A stretch of DNA of 64,000 nucleotides from Coniochaeta sp. PMI_546 (Eukaryota > Ascomycota > Sordariomycetes > Coniochaetales > Coniochaetaceae). Of the stretch, positions 35,581-49,579 are shown piece by piece. Both the position numbers and the translations under genes were made by a program. Location of the stretch: contig MU271150.1 in NCBI GenBank assembly GCA_021432605.1, positions 2,293,441-2,357,440 on the forward strand. Reading direction: 5' to 3'. The notes under the pieces were generated by a model, which worked only from the letters and a program-made list of their open reading frames with translations, was not told the origin of the DNA and made no database searches. Position 1 is the first letter of the stretch; each line of letters starts with the position of its first letter.

Positions 35581-36923
35581 TTACGGACTAGCCGCGTTTT
35601 TATAATTAGGTTATCTCGACGGCGTATCGGTTAGGTTTAACTTACCTAAACGATATTTAATTACGAACTCAAACGGTACGAGGTATATATATTATCTTAT
35701 TTAACGCCCGTTAAGTTTTGGTTGTTTTATAAAAGTCTAAAAGTTAACGTAATCCGATAGTATTTCGATTACGAATCGGTTCTTTTCTAGATAATACTTT
35801 TAATATCTAAACGATTCGATAATTACGAATAATTCCTTATCTAAGATATTATAATTTAGTTCTAATCCGGTAAATTTACGGGACTAAAACGTTACCGGAT
35901 ACTATTTACTATTATCGTCTTATTACGAAGCGATATTAAATATAACGTAGTTAAAAACGTTAGTTTCTAACCGTATATATTTCTTAGGGTCGAAATACCG
36001 GAAAAGAGGCGTAGATTAGAAAGTTATTTTAAAGGCCTTAAAAGCCTATTATTTTTCGGCGCCGAAACTAACCGTACCCGGCTTTTTCCTATTCTTATTT
36101 TTTTTAAATAAAGAAATAAGTAGTATAACTACGCCGGAATATCCTTTAATAAATCGGCGATAAAAGTTATAGAATCCGAAGAAAACTTAAACGTCGTAAA
36201 AACTAATAGGTTCCGGCTATAAAATGATAATATCTATACGATTAAGGTCTATAGAAATACCTTTGGCGGATATAATATAACCGAGAAATTCGACTTGATC
36301 TTAAAAAAAGATATACTTATTAGGCTTAATATATAGTTCCGCGGTTCAGAAGCGATCTAATATTTGGCCGATATAGTTAAAGTACGTTTTTCGGTCTTTT
36401 GAAAAGATAAAGATATCGTCGAAATATACGATATAAAAATCATCGAATAAACCTCGTAACGTTAAATAGATATAATTTTAAAACGTCGCCGAAACGTTAG
36501 TTAACCCGAAAAATATAACGAGAAATTCGTAATAACCGTATCGAATACGGAACGTTATCTTCTATTCGTCTCCTTTTTTAATACGGATCCGGTAATAAAT
36601 ATCTTTAATATCGATTTTGGTAAAGAATTAAACGTTAGAAACGCGGTTAAAGATTTCTAAAATAAGCGGTAAAGGGTATCGGTTACGAATTGTAATCTTA
36701 TTAAAGCCGCGATAATTTATATAAAATCGTAAAGAACCGTTTTTTTTAAAGATAAATAATATTAACGTATTAGTTACGGATTTAGAATACCGAATACGGT
36801 TATTTATTAAATTCTCGTTTAGAAATTTACGTAATTAAATAAGTTTTCGTTAAGAGAAATAATATATCGGTTTATAAAATAGTTTTTAACTATCGAATAG
36901 GTTAATCGCGTAATCTATTTCCT
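35581..36923 (-). mobile_element. Gypsy-4, C-terminal fragment (reverse transcriptase and RNase H)
   Basis: Read on the minus strand, 36,923 to about 36,250 gives a Gypsy reverse transcriptase: KKNGSLRF.INYRGFNKI near 36.7 kb and the catalytic VYFDDIFIF box near 36.40-36.45 kb, with both Asp codons intact. RNase H follows at about 36.1-35.6 kb, with a readable ELxYxxxDKEL-like stretch and a chain ending D-T-P-S-R-R. The integrase is missing, so the element is truncated near 35,580. Its N-terminal part continues at 57,782: the frame reads FPRIKEIDYAINL across the joined break when one copy of the target duplication is removed. Confidence 0.75.
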
Positions 36924-37353
36924 TATAACGAATCAATACTCTTGAGTACTAACCGATATTTAGGGTCTGTTGACAATCAATTAGGTACGTACGGTAAGTT
37001 ATAGTAAGATCGTATCTAGCCAAAAGGTAGATTATTATTTTAAGAAGGGGTAGGTAATTAAACGTAAAGAACTATATATTAATCGTTATAGAAGTAATTC
37101 GTAACTATCTAATAGTAAGGATTGTTTAAATATAAGATATTCCTTCGTAGATTATTTTCCTCGTAGTAATCTTTTTCGTTATAGTTGGTAATCTAAGGCG
37201 AATTAGCTTACCGTAATCCAAATGATCTTTTATAGTAGCTTATTACTTTATATATCTAATTATTTGGTAATCCTTTTGTAATTAGATAGCCGTTACCCCG
37301 TAATAGTTATTCCGTTCCGCGTCCCGTTAGCCTAATAAATACGGTTTGTAATA
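36924..37353 (-). repeat. 3' LTR of Gypsy-3 (430 bp)
   Basis: Begins TATAACGAATC and ends GTTTGTAATA on the plus strand; the normal TG..CA ends have become TA..TA by RIP. It matches 57,352-57,781 over its full length. It retains more CA and TG (CTTGAG, CTGTTGACAATC) than the other copy. Confidence 0.85.
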
Positions 37354-40300
37354 CGATATCTTTTTTCTAAGTCTTCGTCCCGAAAGCTAAAGTAAATTAT
37401 AAAACAACGTTAGCGTTTACGTTAAGGTAAATCGTTAATTTTTTTTTTTCTTTATTCCCTATAATACTAATATAATATTTGGTCGTATAGTAAAATCCTT
37501 TAAAGAAAAGTCAAAGAAAACTAAATAACGTTATCGTCTAACCGTTATAATCGACGAATTAGGTTTTGAAATTATACCTTGTTTATTTTATTATTCTCGA
37601 AAGATAAAGTATAGAATATTAAAAGGTATAACGCGATATAACGAATATATTCGTCGCGGTCGATCTTACGACGGCTTAAGGGTTTCGGTTTCTTCCCGTA
37701 AGTCTGATAGTTTAAAGAGAGTTTTGTTATATATTAATAAAAGTAATTTCGCGTATTATTTAGAAATCTCGTCGTCTAAACCGGGAAGAATCCGACGTTA
37801 AAGGCCTCTTTCGCGAACGTCGCGAACGATTTTTCTAAACGTAACGAGAATTAGATAAATCTTTATTATATCTCGAACGTTTTCGGTAATAGAAACGTTC
37901 GTTAGTATTCCGAAGAACCCTTATAGTTTCTTAGGGTTTATAGAGTTTTAACGATCTAAACAAAATAGATCGTTAAGAATCCGACGCGGTAATCGACGTA
38001 TAGTTTTTTGGTACTTTTAACGTAATTGATTAGAACGCCGTTTTTGGTAATAGTTCGTTAGAAACGGGCTAAGGTATTATTGGTAATACTATTTACGTAA
38101 TTATTAATAGTTCGTTAGGTTTTTAACTAGTTCCTATATATTTTCCGAGTTTTTATAGTTTTTCTATTTAATCAAGTATTCTATCTAATATCCCTTTTTC
38201 CTAAAATCGAAGATTATTTCAATTTCGTATTCCGGTTTTATAGATTCTATTTTAACTAACTCTTAAAGTTTAGTATTAGCCGTTACTAGTTCTAATAATA
38301 ATACGTGAAATACCGGGTGAATTCTTATTATCTTTAGTAGACGAAGTTTGTAATTAGTATCCGATATTACCTTTTTAACTTCGAAAGGTTTAAGTTTTTT
38401 ATAATCTAACTTATCGCTTGGTCGTTTGGTTTTAATATTTTTCTTAAATAGGTAGACCTTATCTTTTTTCTTAAAGGTTAGTCCTTTTAACTTTCTTTCA
38501 TTATAATATCTTATTACTATTTCTTTTACGAGTTTTAAGTTTTTTCGTAACTTATTATATAACTCTTTAAGTTCTTTAGCCGTTACGAAAACTTTAAGTA
38601 CTTCCCGAAATTAGTATAGTATTTGATCAATTTCTAGTTCGAAGCCGTAGTTTATAAAAAAGGGCGAATATCCGATATTATCTTACTTCGTGTTATTATA
38701 CGCGAACTATATTAAGGGTAAGAGTTTTACCTAGTTATCTTGTTCGTAGTTTATATAATATTGTAGGTATTATTCTAAGATTTGGTTTAGTCTCTCGGTT
38801 TGTCCGTTTGTTTATAAGTAATAAGCGGTCGATAAGGAATATTTTATTCCTAATCTTATTATAAATACTTTCTAAAAGTTACTAGTAAACGTTATTCTTC
38901 GGTCAAAGATTATTTCGGCGGGTAATCCGTAATTACTAACGACGTATTTTAAAAACGTATACGCGAAATCTTCGGCCGTATTAGCTTCTATATATAATAT
39001 AAAGTACTTATACTTGGTTAGTCTATCGATAATAACGAAGATACTATCGTATCGTATTCTTATTATTGGTTTTTTTAATAGAGGTAGTTTAACGATATAA
39101 TTAAACGCGATATATCCCTAAGCTCTTTCTAATGCCGGTAGAAACCTTAGTTTTCCGTACGGTTTATACCTTATTACCTTATTTTGGTTATATTTTTAAT
39201 ACTAACCGACGACTTCCGTAATACGTTCCTTAAGTTTGTTAAAGTCGTAGGTTCGTTAGATCTTTTATATTATTTTCGCGATTTTTATATACTTATATAC
39301 TAGGTACGCGTAATAATCCTTAATCAAATCTTTTTAAAGAAATTCTAATACGAATATCTTTCTATTCCTTATATTTAACTAGTAGGCTTGACTAGTATCT
39401 TTAATTTCGTTTTCCTATTTTCTATTAGGGTAAACGGTAAATAAGACGTTAATCTACCGTTCTACTTATTTAAGGTTTCCGTTCGAGTTAATTTTCAAGA
39501 TTGTTTAATAGATTAGCGATTCGTTTTATTTATAATCTGGTTTTCGGTTTAACGTATTTGCCCGGCCGTTTTCGTTTCCTTTTCGGTAGATAATCCGAAA
39601 GTTGAATTCCGATAAGAATTCTACCTATCTAGTTTATCGTTTGTTAAATTCTTTTATAGTCGTAAAATACGTTAGATTCTTATAATCCGTATAGACTTTT
39701 GTTTAATATATTATTCCGTTAAGGTACGGTTTCTACTTTTTAAAAGCTTTAATAATCGCTATTAGTTCCTTATCATAGATCTAGTAGTTAAGTTCTAATC
39801 TATTAAGCTTTTTCGAGAAAAATACTATAAGGTATAACCGTCTTTCGGAATCTCGTTATCTTATTTATCTTCCGAATATATAATCCGATATATCGGTTTT
39901 GACTTCGTAAGGTTTTTCGGGGTTTAGGAATACGGTAATTGGTCGTTTGTTAACCGCCTCTTTGATTTCTTAGAACGCTTTTTTTACCTTCGGGTTCTAT
40001 TGGAATTCCTTATTTCCTTTCGTTAAGTCCGTAAGGGGAATAGTTATCCGGCTATACCTTTTTAGAAACTTTCGGTAGAAATTAATAAATCCTAAGAAGC
40101 TTTTGACTTCTTTAATATTCGTAAGTCGTAGCTAATCTTTAATTACCGCGATTTTCGACTCTTATATACGTATCTTTTTTAATTCGATCGTAAATCTTAG
40201 GAAATCCGTTTCTTTAATATAAAACTTATATTTTTCCGGATCGATTAGTAGCCGTACGTTTTAGAGCTTTTATAATACCTAATAGACGTATTCTTTATAC

Positions 40301-43242
40301 TTTTCAAATATCTTTAAATAGATAAGAATATCGTCGAAATAAACGATTACGAATATATTAATAAATACTCGTAATATATAGTTAATTACAGTCTAAAAAG
40401 TAGCCGGGGCGTTAATAAGCCCAAATAGTATAACGAAGTATTCGAAATATCTTTCTTACGTTCGGAACGTTATCTTCTATTTTTCGCCTTCTTTTATTCT
40501 AATAAGGTTATACGTTCCCCGTAAATCGAGCGTAATAAACTATTCTATTCTATATAATCGGTCCCTAATTTCCGAAATCAGTAGAAAGGGGTACCGGTTC
40601 TTAATAATAATATTATTAAGATACCGGTAATCGATATATAGGCGTAACTTTCCGTTTTTCTTCGGAACGAATAAAATAGAGTATCCTATTAGTAACGTAA
40701 ATAGTCGTATATATCTTTTCTAGAATATATCCCGGATATACTTTTTAAATGCCTACTTTTATAACTTATTTAAAGGGTAGATTTTATAGAATTTGGGTTA
40801 TTATCCTTTTTCGAAGGGTATTTCGTAATCCTACTCGTTATATTAAAGTAAGGTTTCTTTTCCCGATTATTCTTCGAATAATCGTTAGTACTTCCGGTAT
40901 TTTTCCGGTATTCTTAATTCTATAACGTATATAACTTTCTCTTAGATCGATCTTATCGTGCTTATAAGTACTTCTTCCGAGTATTTCTAAAAAGTCGGAT
41001 TTCCTTTTTTATAGTTACCTCGTTATCGTTTGGAATCTTATATCCGGTTATCCTAATATAGCTAGCTAGTATCCCAATCGATACGTAGGTTTTATTTTCT
41101 AAGTTACGTAATATCTAATATCAACTTATATTCCGTAATACGAATAACGTTTAACGAGATCGTCCTCGTTTAACTAAAATAGGTTATTTTGGTAGGCCGG
41201 GTTTCCTTTTGTACCTATCCGTTATTATATATAATTCGTTTTCTTTTAAAGTTGCTAAATATATAAGGATATTCTAATAATTACGTTCGTAGGTCGAGTT
41301 TCTAGATAATCTTTTCCGAGATAAAATTCCCTTACGTTTTATTATCGATTATCGCGTAGAATAAATAATCTCTTAATATAACTAATATTATGAAGTAGTT
41401 ACTATTGTTTAGCTTTCTAATAATCGCTAAGGACTTGTTAGTTAGATCCGGTTATAATCCTTTTATAGGCGGTCCTTTTCGTTTTTTAACTTTTGTCGCT
41501 ATTATTTAGTAAGTTCCCGCTAAACCCTTTTTAAATCTTTAATATTATATTCGTAGTTTCCCAAGTTAAACGGTTCCGTCTTCTAAAAGGTTTTCCCTTT
41601 TCGTTATTCTCGTACTTATCGACTATTTTTTAATACTTAACCGATATACTATATAAGGTTATTACTCTTCTTATATCCCTTTAAGATTTTAACGAATTCT
41701 TAGTCGGTTATTAACGTCGTAGTCGATTTTCCTAATTCCGGGGAAAGTTCATTTAATAGCTTATTAATAGTCCCCGACTATTACGTTTCTAATAATCTCG
41801 TTATCTATTCCTTAAGGAATTCCCCGAATCTTTATATTATTCTGTCTTAGTTTTATAACGTAGGTTACCGTTCGTATATCTACTTATTAGGTTTTATTTA
41901 AGTCGTTATCTTTTTTCTAACGGAGGTCCGGCGTTTTCGTTCCGGTAATAAGGTAACGAAGAACCTTTTTTTTCCCCGTTTCTTATCTATTATATATTCG
42001 TATTATTACGATACTTTACTAGCCCGATATTATTTGTATTTGGGTTCTTTATATTTCTAGAGTAACCTTTCTTTATATACCTTAAGGTATTTGGGATCTT
42101 TAATTAATATAGCCGCCTTATAATAGATATATCTTTCGACTATTCTTTATAACTTTAGTTTTTCTTAACGGTAAGGGTTATAGATAATATTATCTTTCTA
42201 TCGTCGCGGGAAGAAGTTGTTTTTAACTTTGGGTACTAAGTATTCGAAATATTCGTTATAGATATACGACGCCTAATAGATCAAATAGTAATATTCTCCG
42301 TTTAGGTTTATATCGTAATAGTCGTTATTTCGGTCTTCCGTTTATTTCTAATCTTCCGGGAATATCCCGATCTTAAAATTTTCGACGGCCTTACTGTAAA
42401 TAATTATTACGTTATTTCGAATCGCGGACTAATAACGAACGTATATTAGATCTTTTAGGAACGCTAAAGTTTGGTCGTAATCCCCTTTTTCCGCCTTAAG
42501 AATTACTTCCTTTTCGAAAAAAGAGTACTCTTTTTCCAAAATCCGTAATACGGCTTTTCGTTAATTTTCGTAGGTTTTTACGATAGTTTCTTTAGGTTCG
42601 ACTTTTATCGCGTTTATTTAATATTCGGCTAACGTATTATCGTTATCGTTTTATAAAGTTTCCTTTTCAAATATCGTATTATCGTACGATCTTTATAGAA
42701 TAATCCCGACGAAGTTAATTCGTCTAGTTATAATCTATCGGATTTCGGTCCTAATAATAGTTAATACGGGGTTTATAATTTCGTAACCGTTTCGGCCGAT
42801 AATATTAACTTACCGGTTCGTAATTCTTTTTTTTAGTCTTCGGGGTTCCTAATATTCTCAAACGAAATATCCTTTTTTTTAGTAATTAAAATATTTTACG
42901 TCCTTTTTATCTTTTTTCTTATATCGTTAGATAACGTCGAACGTTATTAATCTATTTCGTTATCTATAGGAAGTATCGTAATTCTAGATTTTCTTTAAAA
43001 TATTAGCTTAAGCTTTTTTAGTTAGTTATTAAGGAGTTTTTATAGTTCTTTTCCTTTTTATACGTCGTTTATATAAACGATTATCGATTCTTACGGCTAT
43101 TTCGATATAGGTAGATAGTTCGTCTAGTCGATCTTCTTTAACTAATTCGTCTTTAACGTTTTTTTTAAATCCTTAATAGAATTACGTTATAAAAGGTTTG
43201 TTTTCTTATTCTAACTTAAAAGAGATTTATTTAAATTACGAG

Positions 43243-43247
43243 ATATA
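43243..43247. repeat. Target-site duplication ATATA, left copy (Gypsy-2)
   Basis: Identical to 56,781-56,785 on the other side of Gypsy-2. Five bases is the usual duplication for Gypsy integrases. Confidence 0.8.
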
Positions 43248-43639
43248 TATAACGATCCTACGACGGGCTAAGGATCAGAAGGTGAGTTCTGTTACTTAAA
43301 GTAAGTAAGTTAAGGTATAACAAGTAGTCTTTACTTTAGTATCGTTAAGACAAATGTCTTACTTAATAATAACTTCGATTGAATATTTAGATTGATTATT
43401 AGGTAATCAAGAACTATCTATAGCGGAGTCTAAAAAGACTCCTTCCTATATACTTATAGAGACTATAGTAATAGATATACTAGACGTCTATCCGATCTAT
43501 CGTAATAGATACGATCGATACCGATCTTATCTATCAGTTACCTGATTTGAAGTCCCTAACCTATATACTACGATAAGCCTCGTATATATGTTTCTTATCT
43601 ATTAGCGGGGTACCTTCCGTTACCTATAGGTTCGTAATA
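43248..43639 (-). repeat. 3' LTR of Gypsy-2 (392 bp)
   Basis: Begins TATAACGATC and ends GGTTCGTAATA on the plus strand. It matches the copies at 56,389-56,780, and in reverse complement 49,188-49,579 and 55,577-55,968; the right-edge LTR at 63,617 is a variant. Differences between copies are almost all C/T and G/A. Confidence 0.92.
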
Positions 43640-46600
43640 TTATTCCCCTCTTCCTTTGGCTATTATCCCTAAGACCTAGTACTTTTTATAAGTAGTACTA
43701 ATAGCCTATATAAGTTACGTCCGAAGGTTTCCCCTTCTTTATCGTTATTATATCTAACCGTAATATATAAAAGCAAAAGAAATCCTCCAAGTTATCGACT
43801 AACCGTAAAAACGCCTTATTATATACTATTTTTGAATCCTTTATCGAGATACCCGAATATTCTTCTTACGAACGACTAGGTCTTACCTATCGCGCCTCGC
43901 CTAATAACTCCTCGAGGTATTCCGAATATATTCGTAATAGTCGTTCAAAATACGACGTATTTGGTCTTTCTAACAAGGATTTCGTAAGGATCGGCGATTA
44001 GTTCCGTCGTTTCGAAAAGGAAATAAAAGTTACCGAAACTACCTAACGAAAAACAAACGTTCGCGTATAACGTTTACGAAAACAAAAGAAAATATAGTTC
44101 GAGAAAATAATACGTATTATCCGTAAAAGTATAACGAATATAAAAGAATTGGAACGGGTCGAAAAAAAGGAAACCGATCGCGAGGTAACGAGAGTTATCG
44201 AGAACCGTCCGCCTTCCGTTACGTCCTTTTCTTTTGACGACGATTTTATTTTAGGTTAGGACGTAGTTTACGGCGACGTAATATTATCCTTTTCGATTCT
44301 TAGGGTAATAATATTATTATAATACGAAACTCTTATAATAATTACTAATAGTTCGTAAAGTAAGTTTCCGGTTCCTACGTATTTTCCGAATCGTCGTAAT
44401 CTTTTTATTTAACGTAATAAAAGTTTACGTTCCCTTCCTTTTTATACCTAAGGATCTTTTCTATTTCGTATTCTTACGTTAGTTTAACTTTAATATTTAT
44501 TATTAATTTTACGTTCTTAGGTACCGGTTCGAAAAACGAAATATAAAATACTAGGTAAATACGTATATTCGTTAGTAATTAGAGTTTATAATTCAAATCA
44601 AATAATTTTTTCTTGATCTTAAATAGTCCGATTTTCTTCTAGTCTAATTTATCGTTTAGTCGTTTTGTTTTGATATTTCGTCGTACGAAGTAGATTTTAT
44701 TTCCCTCTTATAAAGTTAGTCTTTTTAACCTTTTCTAGTTTACGTATCGTACTATTCGTAGGTTAAATAGTTCTATATATCCGCGAAGTTTCTTATAGAA
44801 TAACTTTATTTGTTCCGCGGTATGTTTTGCTTATAGTAATTCTAAATCCGACGGTATTAGTCCGTTTCCTAATACTTCCCTTATAATAAGCTCGTAACCG
44901 TAACTAATAAAGAACGGTAAGTACCCGTTTAACGTTTCGTTAGGTATACTATTATAGGCCTATTATATTACTAGTAGCTACCTAACCTAATTATCTTGTT
45001 TTTCGTTAATATATATCCTTAGATATTGTTTAAGGGTCTAGTTTATTTGTTCTATTTACCTATCCGTTTATAGGTAAAACGACGTTGATAATTTATATTT
45101 AATTCTAATTTGTCGTATTAACGTTATCTAGAACTTCGAGATAAATAGTTTGTCTTTATCGGTAACAAGTTATTTAGGTAGTCTATATTAGCTTACTATT
45201 ACCCTTAAAAAGGCGTAGGTTATATCTTCCGTTATACTTGCTTCTTTATACGGTATAAAGTATACGTATTTAGAGAATTTATCTATAATTACTTATATAC
45301 TATCGTAAGTAACCCCCGTCATAGGTTCCTTCGATACTAATAATTTAACGATAAAGTCTATCGTAACTATTTCCTATAGTTTCTCTAGTAGTTATATAGG
45401 TTACAATAGCCCATATAACTTATATCTACTTAATTTGGCTTTGTTATACTTATCGTATTCGCCGACTATTTATCTAACTACTTTATCTAGTCCTAGAAAG
45501 TCGTAAGTCCGCCGTACGCGTTCTTTAGTCTTATAGACTCCTTAGTATCTATATAATAGATATTCGTAGAACTCTTTTACTAGTTCCTTCCGTAGTTCGT
45601 TAGGTACGTATACCTTGTTTCGGAACTAAGATAAGCCGTAATATAACGGGAATATAAAGGTAACGTCTTCCCTAATCTTTTTCTTCCGGTACTCCTTAAT
45701 CTTTTCCGCCTACTATTCTTTAGGTTCTACGTTTTATATTATTCCGATTTATATATCGAGTTTAAGGTTTCCTTATTAGTTAATCTTAAGGAAGTTTGCC
45801 GAACGTATTTCCTTTCCTAGTTTTAGATCTTCTCGTCGATTAAAAACGTCCGTTTTACTATTTTCGTTTCCCTTTTTATATATAATTTCGAAATCGAAAT
45901 CGGTAAAGAACTTATACTATCTAATTTGTCGTTTATTAAGTTCTTTTATAGAAATAAACGTAATAAGGTTTTTATAATCTATTAGGACCTTTACCTTATA
46001 TCTTATTCCTATAAAGTAATATTTCCATTCCTTAAACGCTTTAATAATAGCTATTAGTTCCTTATCTAATATATTATAATTGAGTTCTAGTTTACCTAAT
46101 TTCTTCGAGAAGAATATTACCGGGTATAATCTCCCTTATTTATCCCTCTATTTTAACTAACCTCCGAATACGAATTCCGACGTATCGGTTTCTATTTCGT
46201 AAGGTTTCTCGGGATCCGTAATAATTAATACTAGTTAGCTTAAGATCTTCCTTTTAAGTTCTTAAAACGCCTCCTCTTCCTTCGAAATCTATTCGAACTT
46301 TAAATCTTTTTTGGTAAAGTTAGTAAAAGGTATTACGATCTTGTTATAATCCTTAATAAACTTCCGATAGAAGTTAGTAATCTTTAAAAAGGTTCGTATT
46401 CCCGTAACCGTTTCTAATATAAGTTATTCCTTAATAGCCTTTAGCTTGTTTGGGTCTATCTCGAACTAGCCTAGTAATATAACGTAACCGAGAAATTTTA
46501 CTTTTTGCTAGTAAAACTCGTATTTCTCGGGTTCGACTAATAAATTCGTATTTTATAATACCTATAAGACAAGGTAAACGTATTTCTTATATTATTCGAG

Positions 46601-49182
46601 GTCTTCCGAATAGATTAAGATATTATCGAAATACGTAACGACGAAGTCGTCTAACTACTTTCGAAATACGTAATTAATTATTCTTTAGAAAGAAGCCGGT
46701 ACGTTAACGAGCCCGAAAGGTATAATATAATATTCGTATTATCCTAACTTAGATCGCTATACCGTCTTCTACTTATCTCTTTCCTTAACTCGTATTAGGT
46801 TATATATTCCCTTAAAATCTAAAGTAATAAACTATCGGGCCTTATATAACCGATCTCTTAGTTCGGATATAAGAAGTAGTAGTCTTCGATCTTTGATAGT
46901 AATATTATTAAACTATTAATAATTTATAACGAGACGTAATTTCCCGTTTTTCTTAGGTACGAATAGGATAAGGTATCTTACTAGTAATTATAATAGTCGA
47001 ATATAGCTTTTTTTTAGATTTTCATTAATATATTCTCTTAACGCCTATAATTATAAGTCGTTAAGAAGGTAAATCTTATAAAATCCGGGCTCCTTACCTA
47101 GTTAAAAATTGATCTCGTAATCCTAACGATTATATTTAGGTAATCCTATCTTAAGCTCGGGCTTGAATAGTTTGTTATATCGATAATATTCCTTCGGAAT
47201 CGTTCGCGTCGATATAAATTAAATCTTTATAATCGTTTCGTAGATTATTAGAACTCTTCTAAAATTGCGTATAGGCTTTTCCCCGTAAAGTCCGCTTTCT
47301 ATAAAAGCTAACTCTCTTTTTAACGTATCCTATTGAAATTAGCCTATTTTCTAGTTAACTCGGGGATTATTCGTTCGTAACTAAGGTATCTCTAGTATTA
47401 TACCGTACGATAAGATCTCCGTAATATCGAACGTTATTTCTTAATCATAGCCTTAGATAGTAATTTAAAAGGGCGTAGTTTTTATATCTACCAATCCTTA
47501 TCTATAATCGATAAGGCTTTTATTAATAGTTCTAAGTCGGTAAGGCTCGTCCTTTTTCTTCTAAGGCAATCGTAACGTATTAACGAAATTCGGCGAGATA
47601 TAGTTTCCTTATATTCCGTTATCTATTATTACTTAAGTATAACTTCTTTATATATTAATCGTAATTCGTAAGTATTCAACTCCTACGGTCGTATATAAGG
47701 ATCTTTTTATATTACGTCGATATAATCCCTTTATAATCGACGTTAGTCGTTTTTTGATCGTTTTTTTAATCTTCGGAACGAAATACCGTAGTATTTAGGT
47801 TTGTCTTTGGTTTTAGAAGAAGGTTCTAACGGTTCCCCGTAGTCTTCCTTTTTTATTTCCGATTTGGAAGCTAATAATCTTTTTAAACGTTCGTCCATTT
47901 CGGTTTACTTTTGGTCTATTTCTTCAACCCTTTTCTATACCTATATCTTATAACTTCGATAGCTTACTAAGAACGCGTTAGTCCGCGTATTATAAGCTTA
48001 TTATCGTACCTAAAATTCTTCGGTCGACTTTTCTTCCGTCGTAATTCGCGTTACGATTTCTAATACCGAATATCCTAATCGTCCCGTTTGTCTTACCGAG
48101 TTTTCGGGTAGGTAAGTAATTTATAATTAGTTCTTACCCTCGACTTTTCGCCTAGGTTCCGTTACTATTAGGAACTCTTATCCCGTTAGGTTAAGTTATA
48201 ACTATATAGTTCCGGATAACGTTAATAACAAATACTATCCGTTCCTATATATTTCCTCGTATCCTTCGATATCTCTTAGTTTATAAAAGTAAAGTATCGG
48301 CCTAATTATTAGTATTCGTATTAGTATCTATTTATAATCCAGTTTTTTCTATATATACCAAGTATAGCGGTAAAAAACGTACGAATTCTACGAAATCTAG
48401 TTATAGTAGACCGAATCAATATATATTAATTCGTAATCTCTATATAAAAGTATTTGTTCTTCTTCAATTTCGTCCTATTTTCGGTCTAATAAGTTAACTA
48501 GATATATTACGTCCGTAATATCGTACCCTAATACTATTATTAGGTCGACTTCTTCTCCCGGTAGTCTAAGAAGTACCTTATATCGTTATTCTCTACGTAT
48601 TATTACGATAACGCGGGATCTATCCTCCTTTATTATTACCTAAGCTTTATTTTCGGGGATTAGCTTCTAGGTTTTCTTAAGTTAGCGATACTTATTAACG
48701 TAATATCCCTATTTCCTATAATTGAAATATTTACCCTTCTTTCTTAGTTAGTTTCGTTAAGTAACATCTAGGTCTATAGGTCCCGGGTAAGAGTTTATAA
48801 CCGTAGATCGTTTCTTTCCCGAATTCGCGGTTTTTCTTATCGTCTAAGGAGCTCTTCCTTTTCCTTTTTCGAGTCTTCGTTCGTATAATCGATTGTCGAT
48901 CTTAATTACGGACGCGATATACTTATATAAAGTATCCGGTTGATCTTCCTTATTAAGTTTATCTTTAACGTTATCCCGTAATCCTCTATAGAAATAAAGG
49001 AATAAGGCCTACTTTCCTAAGTTAAGCTTAGCCGTAATTCGTTTGAATTCTACCGTATATATTCTTACCGAGCTTTTCTATTTCAAAGATAAAAGTTGTC
49101 GTTCCGCCGATCTCTATTCGTTAGGATTGCCGAAGGTTTCCTTAAGTTTTTCGAATAATAGGTCGACGTTAGAAAATATAAC

Positions 49183-49187
49183 GCGGG
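49183..49187. repeat. Target-site duplication GCGGG, left copy (Gypsy-2b)
   Basis: Pairs with ACGGG at 55,969-55,973; one G/A difference agrees with a RIP transition after insertion. Confidence 0.7.
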
Positions 49188-49579
49188 TATTACGAACCTA
49201 TAGGTGACGGAAGGTGCCCTGCCAATAGATAAGGAACAAGTATACAAGGCTTATCGTAATACATAGGTTAGGGACCTCGAGTCACGTAACCGATAGATAA
49301 GATCGGTATCGATCGCATCTATTACGATAGATCGGATAAACGTCTAGTACGTCTATTACTACAATCTCTACTAATATATAGGAAGGAGTCTTTTTAGGCT
49401 CCGTTATAGATAGTTCTTGATTACCTAATAATCAATCTAAATATTTAATCGAAGTTATTATTAAGTAAGATACTTATCTTAACGATACCAAAGTAAAGAC
49501 TACTTGTTATACCTTAACTTACTTACCTTAAATAATAGAACTTACTTTTTGATCTTTAACCCGTCTTAGGATCGTTATA
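49188..49579 (+). repeat. 5' LTR of Gypsy-2b (392 bp)
   Basis: Reads TATTACGAACC to GATCGTTATA in the sense direction, the RIP-altered forms of TGTTACGAACC..GATCGTTACA. The primer-binding region follows directly (TTTTAATTATTC; TTTTGATCACTC in the Gypsy-2 copy). Confidence 0.92.

Noticed and set aside
43248-49579. Gypsy-2 as a 6.3-kb element ending at the LTR at 49,188-49,579
   Set aside because: That LTR is in the opposite orientation and has its own partner at 55,577 with a matching duplication; the true partner of 43,248 is 56,389, supported by the ATATA duplication.
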